Source: Defluviibacillus sp043739385 (GTDB lineage Bacteria > Pseudomonadota > Gammaproteobacteria > Burkholderiales > Burkholderiaceae_C). Taken from it: a DNA stretch of 64,000 nt. This document shows, in pieces, positions 1 through 8,942 of the stretch; the first letter of the stretch is position 1, and each line of letters starts with the position of its first letter. Made by a program: the position numbers and the translations under genes. The stretch spans positions 28,750 through 92,749 of the forward strand of contig JAYUED010000144.1 in NCBI GenBank assembly GCA_043739385.1. Reading direction: 5' to 3'. Below the pieces are notes generated by a model that did not search any database, had not been told where the DNA came from, and saw only the letters and a list, made by a program, of their open reading frames with translations.

Positions 1-153
1 GGCGATTTCGGCCTAAAGTTTTGAGCGGAAGAATAACTAGCGAAACAAACGATACCAAGGCTGGCACCTAAGCGACGGCTCTACGGGCCGCTTGTCGCTA
101 CGCTACACGCGGACTCTCAAACACCTGTCAACACCAACCTCAGGACAACAACT

Positions 154-942
154 ATGAACACCAGCGAACTCTTCACCCTCAAAGGCCGCACTGCACTCGT
201 GACTGGCGGCTCTCGCGGCATTGGCCGCATGATTGCAGCGGGTTTTTTAGCCCAAGGTGCCAAGGTCTACATCACGGCTCGCAAAGCAGATGTGTGCGAT
301 CAGACAGCGAAAGAGCTCTCTGCCTTGGGCGGTGAATGCATCTCGCTACCCATTGATGTATCTACCGTGGCCGGTGCCAAAGCGCTCGCTGCCGCATTCG
401 CTGAACGTGAAACCTCGCTGGATATTCTGGTCAACAACGCGGGTGCTGCCTGGGGTGCGCCGTTTGATGAGTTTCCTGAATCTGGCTGGGATAAAGTGGT
501 CGATTTGAACCTCAAAGCCCCATTTTTCCTGACCCAAGCCCTGGCCACGCCTTTGCGTAAAGCTGCTTCTGCCAACGCAGGTGCCCACCCGGCTAAGGTC
601 ATTAATATTGCGTCGGTTGATGGTGTCTCGGTTAACCCGTTGGAAACCTACTCATACGCCGCCAGCAAGTCAGGGCTGATTCACCTCACCAAGCGCATGG
701 CGCTGCGCTTGGTTGAAGACAACATTGTCGTTACCGCCATCGCACCCGGTGCCTTTGCGTCAGACATGAACAAAGATGCCCGTGACCATGGCGAAGCGGT
801 AAAAAATCGCATCCCTGCAAAACGCATTGGCCGAGACGAAGATATGGCTGGTGCAGCGATTTTCTTGGCTTCACGGGCAGGCGACTATGTGGTGGGAACT
901 ACGCTGATCGTCGATGGTGGCGTGACCATAGCGCGCGGCTAA
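154..942 (+). CDS. SDR family NAD(P)-dependent oxidoreductase
   Basis: This is a classical short-chain dehydrogenase/reductase of 262 residues. The nucleotide-binding motif TGGSRGIG is at residues 17-24, NNAG at 94-97, and the catalytic Ser154, Tyr168 and Lys172 (YAASK) are all present, so it should be active. The overall sequence resembles RhlG/FabG-like 3-oxoacyl reductases, but the substrate cannot be read from the sequence. An AGGA ribosome site sits 8 bases before the ATG. The ferredoxin gene follows on the same strand after about 70 bases, so the two may be co-transcribed. No membrane segment or signal peptide is seen, so it is cytoplasmic. Confidence 0.9.
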   Translation: MNTSELFTLKGRTALVTGGSRGIGRMIAAGFLAQGAKVYITARKADVCDQTAKELSALGGECISLPIDVSTVAGAKALAAAFAERETSLDILVNNAGAAWGAPFDEFPESGWDKVVDLNLKAPFFLTQALATPLRKAASANAGAHPAKVINIASVDGVSVNPLETYSYAASKSGLIHLTKRMALRLVEDNIVVTAIAPGAFASDMNKDARDHGEAVKNRIPAKRIGRDEDMAGAAIFLASRAGDYVVGTTLIVDGGVTIARG

Positions 943-1010
943 TCGCTAACTAAATCGAATACGCCATCCAGGTGGTTATCAACGTGCCTCTAAACGTGCC
1001 ACCTGTTTCT

Positions 1011-1304
1011 ATGGCGAAGAGTGAGCCCCTGGTTTTTACCGCTCGTTACGAAAACGACGGCACTGGGTTTACCGCACCAAGCGATTTACCCCTGCTGGTA
1101 GCCGCAGAGCAAGCAGGCCACGCCCCTTTAAGCTCTTGTCGCAACGGTACTTGCCGCACCTGCCTTTGCCGCCTACGCAGCGGCAAAGTGGCCTACCGCA
1201 TCGCATGGCCAGGTTTGAGTTTGGAAGAAAAGGCCGAAAGCTACATCCTGCCTTGCGTCGCCTATCCGCTCAGCGATGTCGTACTAACGGATGACGTGTT
1301 TTAA
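1011..1304 (+). CDS. Plant-type [2Fe-2S] ferredoxin domain protein
   Basis: A small electron carrier of 97 residues from the ATG at 1011. It has the plant-type cluster signature C-x4-C-x2-C in SCRNGTCRTC plus a distant fourth Cys in ILPCVAYP near the C terminus, so all four ligands are present. An in-frame GTG at 972 would add 13 residues (110 in total); neither start has a good ribosome site, and the ATG is preferred because the extension is unlike the family. The partner reductase or oxygenase is not in the window. It follows the SDR on the same strand and its end overlaps the convergent GNAT gene by 4 bases. Confidence 0.85.
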   Translation: MAKSEPLVFTARYENDGTGFTAPSDLPLLVAAEQAGHAPLSSCRNGTCRTCLCRLRSGKVAYRIAWPGLSLEEKAESYILPCVAYPLSDVVLTDDVF

Positions 1305-1822
1305 CCTTGCAGTGGACGCGACAAGCGCATTTCTTCAATTTTGAAGTCACCCAGCAGCACGGTCTTGGCTGTGGTCAGCTCGCGCTTGAAACCGGCTAAA
1401 TCATGGAAACGCAGCGCACGCTCATTGCGCAGCGGCACCCACACCGACACCTTGGTGCAACCTTCTTCTTGCAAGCCTTCACGGGCGGCATCCCACAAGG
1501 CCAAACCTACACCCAGTGACCAGTACGCGGGCAAGGCATAGATAGACCAAATTTCACCGGTTGTCGGTGGTGTGCTCTTGTCACGGGATCGGTCATATCC
1601 AACAAAGCCGACCACGGTGTCCATGTCCATCGCTACATGAACTTGTGGTTCACCGTACTCAATGGCTTCGCGCCAGTAGCCCAGCCGCTTTTCAGGCGTC
1701 ATGGCCTTCAGATGCTCATCGGGGACTAATCCCTCGTAAGCCGCGCGCACGGAGGCGGAATGGATTTCAGAAATAACTTTGGCATCGCGAAGCGTTGCGG
1801 GTCTCAGGGTGTAAACGGACAT
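1301..1822 (-). CDS. GNAT family N-acetyltransferase
   Basis: A single-domain GNAT acetyltransferase of 173 residues that would transfer an acetyl group from acetyl-CoA to an amine. The N-terminal beta strand YTLRPATLRDA, the acetyl-CoA loop SLGVGLALWDAA and the C-terminal RALRFHDLAGF block are typical of the family. The acceptor cannot be predicted. It ends tail to tail with the ferredoxin gene, overlapping it by 4 bases. The 119 bases upstream (1823-1941), between it and cobT, hold no recognisable gene. Confidence 0.85.
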   Translation of the reverse strand: MSVYTLRPATLRDAKVISEIHSASVRAAYEGLVPDEHLKAMTPEKRLGYWREAIEYGEPQVHVAMDMDTVVGFVGYDRSRDKSTPPTTGEIWSIYALPAYWSLGVGLALWDAAREGLQEEGCTKVSVWVPLRNERALRFHDLAGFKRELTTAKTVLLGDFKIEEMRLSRPLQG

Positions 1823-1941
1823 ACGGAAAATCGGCTAAACATATAACTTTTATAAGGACTTTGATTGTCGCTGGTTTTAACGCCGCACTCTCCACCGTCG
1901 AATCAATCACTGTGCGCTTATGCACCTCTTCAACTACTCTC

Positions 1942-3000
1942 TTAATCCCGTGTCGCCATCTCGTTGAGCACCCGACAGGCCGATTCCAATAGCGGCCAAG
2001 CGAGCGCCGCGCCGGAACCTTCGCCCAGTCGCAGCCCCATGCTGAGCAGTGGCTCTACACCCAACTTGTTCATCATCAGCGCATGATTGCGCTCCCCCGA
2101 GTGGTGCGCAAAGACACAGCGCTGCACCACGTGGGGTGCAAAGGCCTGCGCCACCATCACCGCTGAGCTGGCCGTAAAGCCGTCAATCAGCATCACCCTG
2201 CGCTCGTGGGCGGCTTGCAACACCGCACCGACCATCGTCGCGATCTCATAACCCCCAAACGCCGCCAGCGCCGCCATGGGGCCTGCCGCGTGTGCATGGC
2301 GCTGCAATACGCGCGCCAAAATTGTTGTTTTACGTGATACCGCGTCCTCATCAAGCCCTGTATTTGTGCCGGTACAAACCGAGATATCTAGCTCAGCCAA
2401 ACGGGCCAGCAGTAGCGAAGCAGAGGAACTGTTACCGATACCCGTATCCCCAAAAAGCAGCGAATTGCCCGGCAAAGACTGCACCAGTGCCAAGCCTTGT
2501 GCCATAGCCTGTTGACATTGCTCGACAGTCATTGCAGGCTGCTGGGAGGAATCCGCCGTACCTGCTGCGATTTTGCGCACGAGCAAGTTAGGCAGACCAT
2601 TAGCGCCAGCACGCTCGGTTTGCCCAGTGGGTAAAAAATCATGCTGCACGCCACAATCAACCACCGTCAACGCCAAGCTGTGTTGGCGTGCCAACACGCT
2701 GACGGCGGCACCGCCAGCAAGGATGTTGTCCACGGTCTGCCGAGTGGCATCGCTGGTGTAAGCCGACACGCCCTGGTTGGCAAGGCCGTGGTCACCTGCA
2801 AACACCAGCAATTGCGGCGCAACAAGGTGGGGCGTTTCGGTACCCAAGATCAAACCTAGTTGAACCGCCAGTGCCTCCAACTGACCCAGCGCACCTTGGG
2901 GTTTTGTTTTACAGTCAAGAATGTGCTGCAAGTCCATGGCAAGGGCAGCATCGCCCAAATCGGGGATGGTGGGGAGGGAAAACTGAAGTGGCGTTGTCAT
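1942..3000 (-). CDS. cobT: Nicotinate-nucleotide--dimethylbenzimidazole phosphoribosyltransferase, divergent copy 1
   Basis: CobT makes alpha-ribazole phosphate from nicotinate mononucleotide and a lower-ligand base for cobalamin. The 352-residue protein has the family landmarks KPQGALGQLE, AGDHGL, VVDCGV, and the C-terminal GEGSGAALAW with the catalytic Glu (about residue 327). It is a clear paralogue of the cobT at 37211-38302. In the GExGIGN motif this copy has GDTGIGN, so the Glu is replaced by Asp and the next residue by Thr, and it has DNILAGGAA where the other has ENFLAGGAA. It lies away from the other cobalamin genes, 85 bases downstream of a Bug receptor gene on the same strand. It may prefer a different base; that is inference. 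Confidence 0.92.
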   Translation of the reverse strand: MTTPLQFSLPTIPDLGDAALAMDLQHILDCKTKPQGALGQLEALAVQLGLILGTETPHLVAPQLLVFAGDHGLANQGVSAYTSDATRQTVDNILAGGAAVSVLARQHSLALTVVDCGVQHDFLPTGQTERAGANGLPNLLVRKIAAGTADSSQQPAMTVEQCQQAMAQGLALVQSLPGNSLLFGDTGIGNSSSASLLLARLAELDISVCTGTNTGLDEDAVSRKTTILARVLQRHAHAAGPMAALAAFGGYEIATMVGAVLQAAHERRVMLIDGFTASSAVMVAQAFAPHVVQRCVFAHHSGERNHALMMNKLGVEPLLSMGLRLGEGSGAALAWPLLESACRVLNEMATRD

Positions 3001-3085
3001 TTACACAGTCTGCCACTGCAGCAAAGACCGTGCAAAGCTTGGGCTATGAACCCCGTCACTTCAGCTTGCGCCACAGTGGGCGCGT

Positions 3086-4081
3086 TCAGTCAGCGTAAAT
3101 ACCGGCCTTCTTGATCACAGGCGTCCATTTGGCAATTTCCGCTTCTAGATGATTTTTGAGCCCAGCGGGCGTGATTTTATCCAGCGGGGCAATGTCGCAG
3201 CTCAAATCAGCCAGCCGCTGCTTGACGTTAGCGTCTTGCATAGCCGCACGCAGAGCTGTGTTGAGCTTGTCCAAGATAGGTTTAGGTGTGCCTTTGGCAG
3301 CGTACATACCGTGCCAGACTTTCACCTCAAAACCCTTCAATCCCTGCTCGTCCAGCGTAGGTACATTAGGCAATGCAGCAAGGCGGTTCAGTGTGGTCAC
3401 GCCATACACCTTGATACGGCCTTCCTTAATCATGGGCACAGTTTGGGTGGTCTGGTCGCACAGCAAATCTACCTGCCCACCCAGCAAATCGTTCATTGCT
3501 GGGCCGGTGCCTTTGTAGGGGATGGTGTTCAGCTCGACACCAATCTGGCTTTGGAACAACAGTCCACAAAGGTGCGATACCGCACCCAGGCCCGCATTGG
3601 CCAGCGACACTTTGTCTTTGTTTGCTTTGAGGTATGTCTGGAGTTCCGCAAAGTTGGCTGCCGGAAAATCTTTGCGGGCCAACAGCGTCATCGGCACATC
3701 GACCACTTGCCCAATGTATTCAAAATCATGTAACGGGTCAAAACTGAGCTTTTTGTACAGCGCAGGCGCTGTTGCCATACCCATGTGATGGATAAAGATG
3801 GTGTACCCGTTGGGGGTCGATTTGGCCACCTTGTTAGCCGCTATCGTGCCGCCCGCGCCTACCGTGTTTTCTACCAACACGGTTTGACCCAGTGATTTCC
3901 CCATGGGGATGGCAATCATGCGGGCCACCACGTCGGTGGGACCGCCGGCCGCAAAGGGGACTACAAGGGTAATTGGCCTGTCAGGATAGACCGCTTGAGC
4001 CTGTACGGGGCTTAAAGTGGTTAAAGCGCAAGCCAATAGGGCACTGGATGCTATCAAAATTCGTTTGGGAAATAGGGTCAT
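3086..4081 (-). CDS. Bug/TctC family tripartite tricarboxylate receptor 1
   Basis: A periplasmic solute-binding protein of 331 residues. A Sec signal peptide covers about residues 1-30 (hydrophobic SSALLACAL, ending AQA). The mature part opens with YPDRPITLVVPFAAGGPTD, the conserved Bug start, and has the loop YKGTGPAMNDLLGGQ. Bug proteins bind carboxylates and hand them to TctAB transporters; no tctA or tctB gene is in the window, so the transporter would have to be elsewhere. A ribosome site AAAGAGA precedes the ATG. It lies downstream of the MmgE/PrpD gene on the same strand and probably serves cluster A. The 132-base gap at 4082-4213 is AT-rich and shows no gene. Confidence 0.93.
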   Translation of the reverse strand: MTLFPKRILIASSALLACALTTLSPVQAQAVYPDRPITLVVPFAAGGPTDVVARMIAIPMGKSLGQTVLVENTVGAGGTIAANKVAKSTPNGYTIFIHHMGMATAPALYKKLSFDPLHDFEYIGQVVDVPMTLLARKDFPAANFAELQTYLKANKDKVSLANAGLGAVSHLCGLLFQSQIGVELNTIPYKGTGPAMNDLLGGQVDLLCDQTTQTVPMIKEGRIKVYGVTTLNRLAALPNVPTLDEQGLKGFEVKVWHGMYAAKGTPKPILDKLNTALRAAMQDANVKQRLADLSCDIAPLDKITPAGLKNHLEAEIAKWTPVIKKAGIYAD

Positions 4082-4213
4082 AGTTTTGTCTCTTTGTATC
4101 TTTTTGTGTTGAATGGTTTATTGGAGCTTTGTAAGGATTGTGAAGCATCGAGAAATTGCAGCAATTGATGCAACTCCAATAGCTCCCATAATTCCAGCAA
4201 TCGTTGAATTGGT

Positions 4214-5602
4214 TTAAGGCTTGACCAAGGCTCCTACCCTGTTTATCTGCGCAATGTGCCACAGATTGGCCAAAGCAGTATCGACTTCAGCAGGCATGGC
4301 AGCTTGGCTGAACGCCGCCAAACGCTGAGCCTTGGCAGTCAACTCCTCACGGTTCAACGTATTGCCAGGGTCGCCCTTGGGTTCGTCTACCCGCCCCGCC
4401 AAGACACGGCCATCGCGGGTATGCACTGTGACCTTGCCAATCCAACGCTGGGGGTACGCCCCGTCAACCTCAGCGTCCAACACCATACTAATGCGGTCAC
4501 GTAAATTTTGGGTGCTGGAATCGGCGAAATGCTGGTCAAACTCTACCAATCCCGCGTGACCAAAGCGCGCTACCAAAGCCAGCACAGTGCCCATGGAAAA
4601 CTTGCTCTGATGAACCGTGGATGGGTGCGTCACTGGCCCCAGAACGTCGATGGCACCCTGGTGAACATGGGTGACGACGCGCTCCAAGTCGTCCGGCTTC
4701 AGGTTGTGGGCCAGCATCACACTCAGAAGAGCGTCAGCCGCTGGATGGGTGTGACGGCACGAGGCATGGAACTTGAACGAGGTTTCCACAGTCGCCCAGC
4801 GTTCGCCCAAGCCTGCAGTCAACTTGGTGGCGTCTGCATCGCTGGACATACCTGCACCCATGCCTTGCGGGCCCTCCAGGATTTGCGCAGCGCCAGTAAA
4901 GCCGTCTTGGGCCAGCATGGCGGACATTAGTCCGGCAGCGGCGGCATGGGCCGTGTGGAGCTGTTTGCTGTCGGCGGCTGTGCGCAAAAACTCCCACAAT
5001 CCTGCCGATTGCGTACCCGCCGAACCCAGTGCGTGCTGCATTTGAGCTGCATCAAGGCGCAGCAAGCTGCCCGCGGTGGCTGCTGCAGCCAAGGTGCCAG
5101 CCGTACCGGTAGTGTGAAACACTTTGTAGTGTGAGCGCCCCAGAAACTCCCCCACGCGAATGCCCACCTCGTAGCCTGCCACAGCCGCCGTCAGCAACTC
5201 AGCTCCGCTACGTCCCAGCGACTGCGCCAGCGCGACGGCAACCGGAAACACCACCGTCGCAGGGTGGAACACCGAGCCGTTGTGAACATCGTCCTGCTCA
5301 GCCACGTGTGAGGCGGCGGCGTTGGCCATGGCAGCGAAATACGGACTGGTGAAGCTCCGGTTGATAAGCACCTCAGCCGCGCCGGGGTGGTCTACCGCAT
5401 ACGCTGGGCCCATGCTGGCAGCGAAGCGGGCGATAGTCTCGACAGGGCGTGCACCCTTGCCAGCTAACGCAGAGCCAAACCAGTCCACCAGCAAATCCTC
5501 TGTTTTACGGACGACGGGGGTGGGGATGTCGGCAAAGCGCAGTTGCGCTGCGAAGGTGGCGAGTTGGGCCGTGGGTGTGGAAGACAGGTTCACAGGTGTC
5601 AT
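4214..5602 (-). CDS. MmgE/PrpD family protein
   Basis: A 462-residue cytoplasmic MmgE/PrpD-fold protein. The family includes 2-methylcitrate dehydratase and other hydro-lyases or isomerases such as cis-aconitate decarboxylase and iminodisuccinate epimerase relatives. Typical blocks are WFGSALAGKGARPVE, AEQDDVHNGSVFHPATV and KFHASCRHTHPAADA, which carry the active-site His and Lys residues of the family. No 2-methylcitrate synthase (prpC) or prpB is next to it, so a role in the methylcitrate cycle is unlikely; the neighbours (CoA-transferase, acyl-CoA dehydrogenase, HTD2-type hydratase, Bug receptors) point to catabolism of a di- or tricarboxylate. Its leader contains a strong palindrome at 5619-5651. 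Confidence 0.9.
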   Translation of the reverse strand: MTPVNLSSTPTAQLATFAAQLRFADIPTPVVRKTEDLLVDWFGSALAGKGARPVETIARFAASMGPAYAVDHPGAAEVLINRSFTSPYFAAMANAAASHVAEQDDVHNGSVFHPATVVFPVAVALAQSLGRSGAELLTAAVAGYEVGIRVGEFLGRSHYKVFHTTGTAGTLAAAATAGSLLRLDAAQMQHALGSAGTQSAGLWEFLRTAADSKQLHTAHAAAAGLMSAMLAQDGFTGAAQILEGPQGMGAGMSSDADATKLTAGLGERWATVETSFKFHASCRHTHPAADALLSVMLAHNLKPDDLERVVTHVHQGAIDVLGPVTHPSTVHQSKFSMGTVLALVARFGHAGLVEFDQHFADSSTQNLRDRISMVLDAEVDGAYPQRWIGKVTVHTRDGRVLAGRVDEPKGDPGNTLNREELTAKAQRLAAFSQAAMPAEVDTALANLWHIAQINRVGALVKP

Positions 5603-5618
5603 CTTTCAAGTAAAAAGT

Positions 5619-5651
5619 GCTTCTTGCGCTTACTGAATATGCGTAAGAAGC
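5619..5651. repeat. Palindromic intergenic element
   Basis: An inverted repeat with arms GCTTCTTGCGC (5619-5629) and GCGTAAGAAGC (5641-5651), pairing over 11 bases with one G-U wobble on an 11-base loop, followed by an A/T-rich stretch with ATAGC words up to about 5665. It lies between the CaiB gene and the MmgE/PrpD gene. From memory it resembles a family of ATAGC-plus-palindrome elements frequent between genes in Comamonadaceae; the second example here is at 22951-22995. It could fold in mRNA and affect processing or termination. Confidence 0.6.
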
Positions 5652-5703
5652 TATGAAATAAATAGCAAATTGAGGTACACCTTGCCAACGGGCTCAAACA
5701 GAC

Positions 5704-6885
5704 TCAAATGGCCTCAGTCGCTCGCAGTGCCGCAATCGCAGGCGTATCGCGCCCAAACTCTCGAAGAATCGTCTCGGTGTGCTGACCTACGGCGGGTACG
5801 GCGTCCATGCGGTACTCAAACCCACTGTTGCGCCCTGGAGGCAGCAGCGCCGGAATATCACCGGCGGGGCTACTTACCGTCTGCCAACGGCCACGGGCTT
5901 GCAGTTGGGGGTGAGCCCACAAGCCGGCCATGTCATTCATCCGGGCGTTAGCGATTTGGGCTGCATCCAGGCGAGCCAACACTTCGGCGGTAGTGAGCTG
6001 GCTGAAGGTGGCGATGATTTGCGCTTTAAGGGGTTCGCGGTTCGCGTTGCGGCGGGCGTTGCTGTCGAAGCGAACATCCGTAGCGAGGGCTGAATCCAGC
6101 AATACCACGTCGCAAAACACACGCCATTCGCGTTCGTTTTGCAGCCCCAACATCACCGTGCCGCCATCGCCCGCTTGGAACGGACCATAGGGATAGATGG
6201 TGGCGTGAGCAGCAGCCGAGCGGGGTGGCGGAGCCGCACCTTCGAAGGCGTAGTACATCGGGTAGCCCATCCACTCCCCCAGCGATTCCAGCATCGACAC
6301 GTCAATGTGACTACCCTCCCCGGTACGCCCGCGCAGCAGCAAGGCCGAGAGGATGTTCGTATAGGCGTACATGCCCGCAGCAATGTCTGCAATCGAGTTA
6401 CCAGCTTTGCTGGGGTCATCGGGCGTGCCAGTGACGCTCAGAAAACCCGCTTCACTCTGAATTAACAGGTCATAAGCTTTTTTGTCGCGGTAAGGGCCGT
6501 CTTCGCCATAACCAGAAATATCGCAGACGATGAGCTTGGGGTGGTCAACTTTCAAAGCCTCGTAACCCAGGCCCATACGTGATGCGGCACCGGGAGCGAG
6601 GTTTTGCACTAGGACATCGGCGCTAGCGATGATGTCCAGCAACACAGCCAGAGCAGCCGGCTGCTTCAAGTCCAGCGTTAGACTTTCTTTGGAGCGATTG
6701 ACCCAAACGAAATGAGAAGCCTCGCCGCGCACCCGTTGGTCGTAGGCACGGGCAAAGTCACCGACGCCTGGACGCTCGACTTTGATGACGCGAGCACCAA
6801 GATCCGCGAGTTGACGAGTGCAAAAAGGCGCAGCAATAGCGTGTTCAAGAGAGACGACGGTAATGCCATCGAGTGGTCGTGTCAT
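5704..6885 (-). CDS. CaiB/BaiF family (class III) CoA-transferase 1
   Basis: A 393-residue class III CoA-transferase that moves CoA from an acyl-CoA donor to a carboxylic acid. The catalytic Asp that forms the acyl-aspartyl intermediate (Asp169 in formyl-CoA transferase) is expected at Asp167 in NSIADIAAGMYA. Other family blocks are ARVIKVERPGVGDFAR, LVQNLAPGAASRMGLGYEAL and DISGYGEDGPYRDKKAYDL. The AAGGA site 6-7 bases before the ATG supports the start. It is followed after 12 bases by nothing but the hydrolase gene start region upstream, so the two genes are probably one transcript. It would activate the acid taken up by the neighbouring Bug receptors. Confidence 0.93.
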   Translation of the reverse strand: MTRPLDGITVVSLEHAIAAPFCTRQLADLGARVIKVERPGVGDFARAYDQRVRGEASHFVWVNRSKESLTLDLKQPAALAVLLDIIASADVLVQNLAPGAASRMGLGYEALKVDHPKLIVCDISGYGEDGPYRDKKAYDLLIQSEAGFLSVTGTPDDPSKAGNSIADIAAGMYAYTNILSALLLRGRTGEGSHIDVSMLESLGEWMGYPMYYAFEGAAPPPRSAAAHATIYPYGPFQAGDGGTVMLGLQNEREWRVFCDVVLLDSALATDVRFDSNARRNANREPLKAQIIATFSQLTTAEVLARLDAAQIANARMNDMAGLWAHPQLQARGRWQTVSSPAGDIPALLPPGRNSGFEYRMDAVPAVGQHTETILREFGRDTPAIAALRATEAI

Positions 6886-6897
6886 GTCAGTCCTTCC

Positions 6898-7707
6898 TCA
6901 GCCCGCGAGCTTTGTAAGCATCGCAGTCAGCAGCTCGGGAGCGGCAACCATCGCGTCATGGCCAGTCGCAATGGTCTGCATCGGCCAGCCTTGCTCTTTG
7001 ACCCACGTTCGTGTTTTGGCCAAGGCCGGGTACATAGGTGCAGTACAGGTGATATAGGTGCGCGGCACGCCGTTGCCAACTGGATTTTGCAGTTTCAGCG
7101 GTGAGTTATAGGTGGCGAGCGGGTGCGGTGTTAGCCGGGAGGTAATCATCTTTTGATCGACTTCCAGGGTCAGGCCGAATGCGGCTGCCGGCGGTGGTGG
7201 CAGACTCAACCCGCCGCTGGATTCATCGGCCGCCTTGATGCGCGCTGCAACCACATCATCTGGCAGTTGACTGAAAGCGGTTTGCCCGTTCTGCAGGATC
7301 AGTGCATCGAGGTAAACGAGATGACGCAGTTGCTTTGGCATCCGATCAGCGACTCCACTGATCGCAATCCCGCCGAAACTGTGACCGACAAGCACGACAT
7401 CTTCAAGTTGCTCCATCCGGATCACGTTCACGATGTCTTCTACAAAAACATCAAGCGTGTTGCTCTTGGCAAGCAGGTGCGCCCGCTCGCCGAGCCCGGT
7501 TTGTGTGGGCGCGAAGACGAGATGGCCTGCTGCTCGCAGCCTGTCGGCCACAGCACGCCAGCACCAACCACCGTGCCAGGCGCCATGTACGAGAACGAAG
7601 GTTCGGGCATTGGTATTCGGCTGTGCGTTGGCCGTTGCCATGTGAGCAAGTGCAGCACCAGCGACAATCGTCACGGGCATTACAGACAAGATTTTTCTAC
7701 GGATCAT
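6898..7707 (-). CDS. Exported alpha/beta hydrolase (methyl esterase-like)
   Basis: A 269-residue alpha/beta hydrolase with an N-terminal signal peptide (about residues 1-28, ending ANA), so it should act in the periplasm or outside. The oxyanion block is HGAWHGGWCW (41-50), the nucleophile is Ser110 in GHSFGG, and the catalytic His is near residue 250 in TGHDAM. The pattern resembles the EstC/plant methyl-esterase group that hydrolyses small esters. An exported esterase inside a CoA-catabolic operon suggests the growth substrate arrives as an ester that is cleaved before uptake by a Bug receptor; that is inference. A GAGAGA-rich ribosome site precedes the ATG. Confidence 0.88.
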   Translation of the reverse strand: MIRRKILSVMPVTIVAGAALAHMATANAQPNTNARTFVLVHGAWHGGWCWRAVADRLRAAGHLVFAPTQTGLGERAHLLAKSNTLDVFVEDIVNVIRMEQLEDVVLVGHSFGGIAISGVADRMPKQLRHLVYLDALILQNGQTAFSQLPDDVVAARIKAADESSGGLSLPPPPAAAFGLTLEVDQKMITSRLTPHPLATYNSPLKLQNPVGNGVPRTYITCTAPMYPALAKTRTWVKEQGWPMQTIATGHDAMVAAPELLTAMLTKLAG

Positions 7708-7725
7708 GTTGTCTTTCTCTCTCTT

Positions 7726-8889
7726 TTAAAAGGAACGGGGCAGCTCAAGAATGTGTTCGGCGATGTACGAATAAATCATGTTCGTGGACACCGGTGCCAC
7801 CTGATAAAGCCGTGTCTCGCGGAACTTGCGTTCCACGTCGTATTCGCAGGCAAAGCCAAACCCGCCGTGAAACTGGATACAGGCGTTCGCGGCTTCCCAG
7901 CTGGCTTTGGCGGCCAGGTATTTCGCCATGTTGGCTTGCGCGCCGCAGGGCTGGTGGGCATCAAACAACTCGCAGGCTTTGTAGCGCATCAAGTTGGCCG
8001 CTTCTACCTCGATATAGGCATCGGCAATCGGAAACTGAACACCCTGGTTTTGCCCGATAGGACGGCCAAAGACAACACGGTCTTTGACGTAGGCTGTGAC
8101 CCGGTCGAGGAACCAGTAGCCGTCGCCAATGCATTCGGCAGCGATCAGCGTACGTTCGGCATTCAGACCATCAAGGATGTATTTGAAGCCTTGGCCTTCT
8201 TTGCCGATGAGGTTTTCTTCGGGAATTTCCAAGTTTTCAAAGAAAAGCTCGTTCGTCTCATGGTTCACCATGTTGAGGATGGGGCGCACAGTGAGGCCAG
8301 ATTTTTCGGCAGCCCGCAAGTCCACCATAAAGATGGACATGCCTTCAGTTTTTTTAGTGACCTCAGCCAGTGGCGTGGTGCGGGCAAGCAAGATCATCCA
8401 GTCAGAATGCTGGACTCGGGAAATCCACACCTTTTGGCCATTGATGACGTAGCGGCCGTCCTTTTTGACTGCCGTAGTTTTGATTTTGGTAGTGTCAGTG
8501 CCAGTACTGGGTTCAGTCACGCCCATGGACTGCAAACGCCATTCGCCAGAGGCAATTTTGGGCAGGTACCGCTCTTTTTGCGCTTCGGAGCCGTGGCGCA
8601 ACAGCGTGCCCATGTTGTACATCTGGCCGTGGCAAGCACCGGAATTACCACCAGCCCGGTTGATTTCTTCCATGATGACCGAGGCCTCGGTAAGGCCCAG
8701 GCCTGATCCACCGTAGGCCTGCGGAATCAGCGCTGCCAACCAACCCGCTTTGGTGAGTGCATCAACGAAAGCTTCGGGGTAGGCGCGCTCTTGGTCGATT
8801 TTGCGATGGTATTCGTCAGGGAAAGCCTTGCACAGATCGCGCACAGCATCGCGAATGTCTTGGTACTTATCGGGGGTAGTTTTGATCAC
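7726..8889 (-). CDS. Acyl-CoA dehydrogenase 1
   Basis: A flavin acyl-CoA dehydrogenase of 387 residues that makes an alpha,beta-unsaturated acyl-CoA and passes electrons to ETF. FAD-binding blocks MGVTEPSTGTDTTKIKT and WISRVQHSDW are clear. At the usual C-terminal catalytic position (YEGT in short/medium-chain enzymes) it has LYQVAPV, without Glu; a Glu in LNAERTLIA, where isovaleryl- and long-chain enzymes carry their base, is a candidate instead. The start is set at GTG 8889 because GGAGA lies 8 bases before it; a TTG at 8904 is in frame but would overlap that site. It is the middle gene of cluster A. Confidence 0.92.
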   Translation of the reverse strand: MIKTTPDKYQDIRDAVRDLCKAFPDEYHRKIDQERAYPEAFVDALTKAGWLAALIPQAYGGSGLGLTEASVIMEEINRAGGNSGACHGQMYNMGTLLRHGSEAQKERYLPKIASGEWRLQSMGVTEPSTGTDTTKIKTTAVKKDGRYVINGQKVWISRVQHSDWMILLARTTPLAEVTKKTEGMSIFMVDLRAAEKSGLTVRPILNMVNHETNELFFENLEIPEENLIGKEGQGFKYILDGLNAERTLIAAECIGDGYWFLDRVTAYVKDRVVFGRPIGQNQGVQFPIADAYIEVEAANLMRYKACELFDAHQPCGAQANMAKYLAAKASWEAANACIQFHGGFGFACEYDVERKFRETRLYQVAPVSTNMIYSYIAEHILELPRSF

Positions 8890-8942
8890 GTGTTTTGTCT
8901 CCAAAAAATAAGATGCAGGATGTAAGTCAATTCAGATTCGGC

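Noticed and set aside
3981..4262. A 93-codon minus-strand frame spanning the gap between MmgE/PrpD and Bug receptor 1
   Set aside because: It overlaps the ends of two well-supported genes in other frames and its translation has no motif or signal peptide.
4214..5602. 2-methylcitrate dehydratase of the methylcitrate cycle (prpD)
   Set aside because: The family match is clear but no prpB or prpC is nearby and the neighbours belong to another CoA-dependent pathway, so only the family name is given.
7153..8706. A 517-codon open frame on the plus strand
   Set aside because: It lies antisense to the exported hydrolase and acyl-CoA dehydrogenase genes, whose motifs are complete; the plus-strand translation has no recognisable domain and is a GC-driven shadow.
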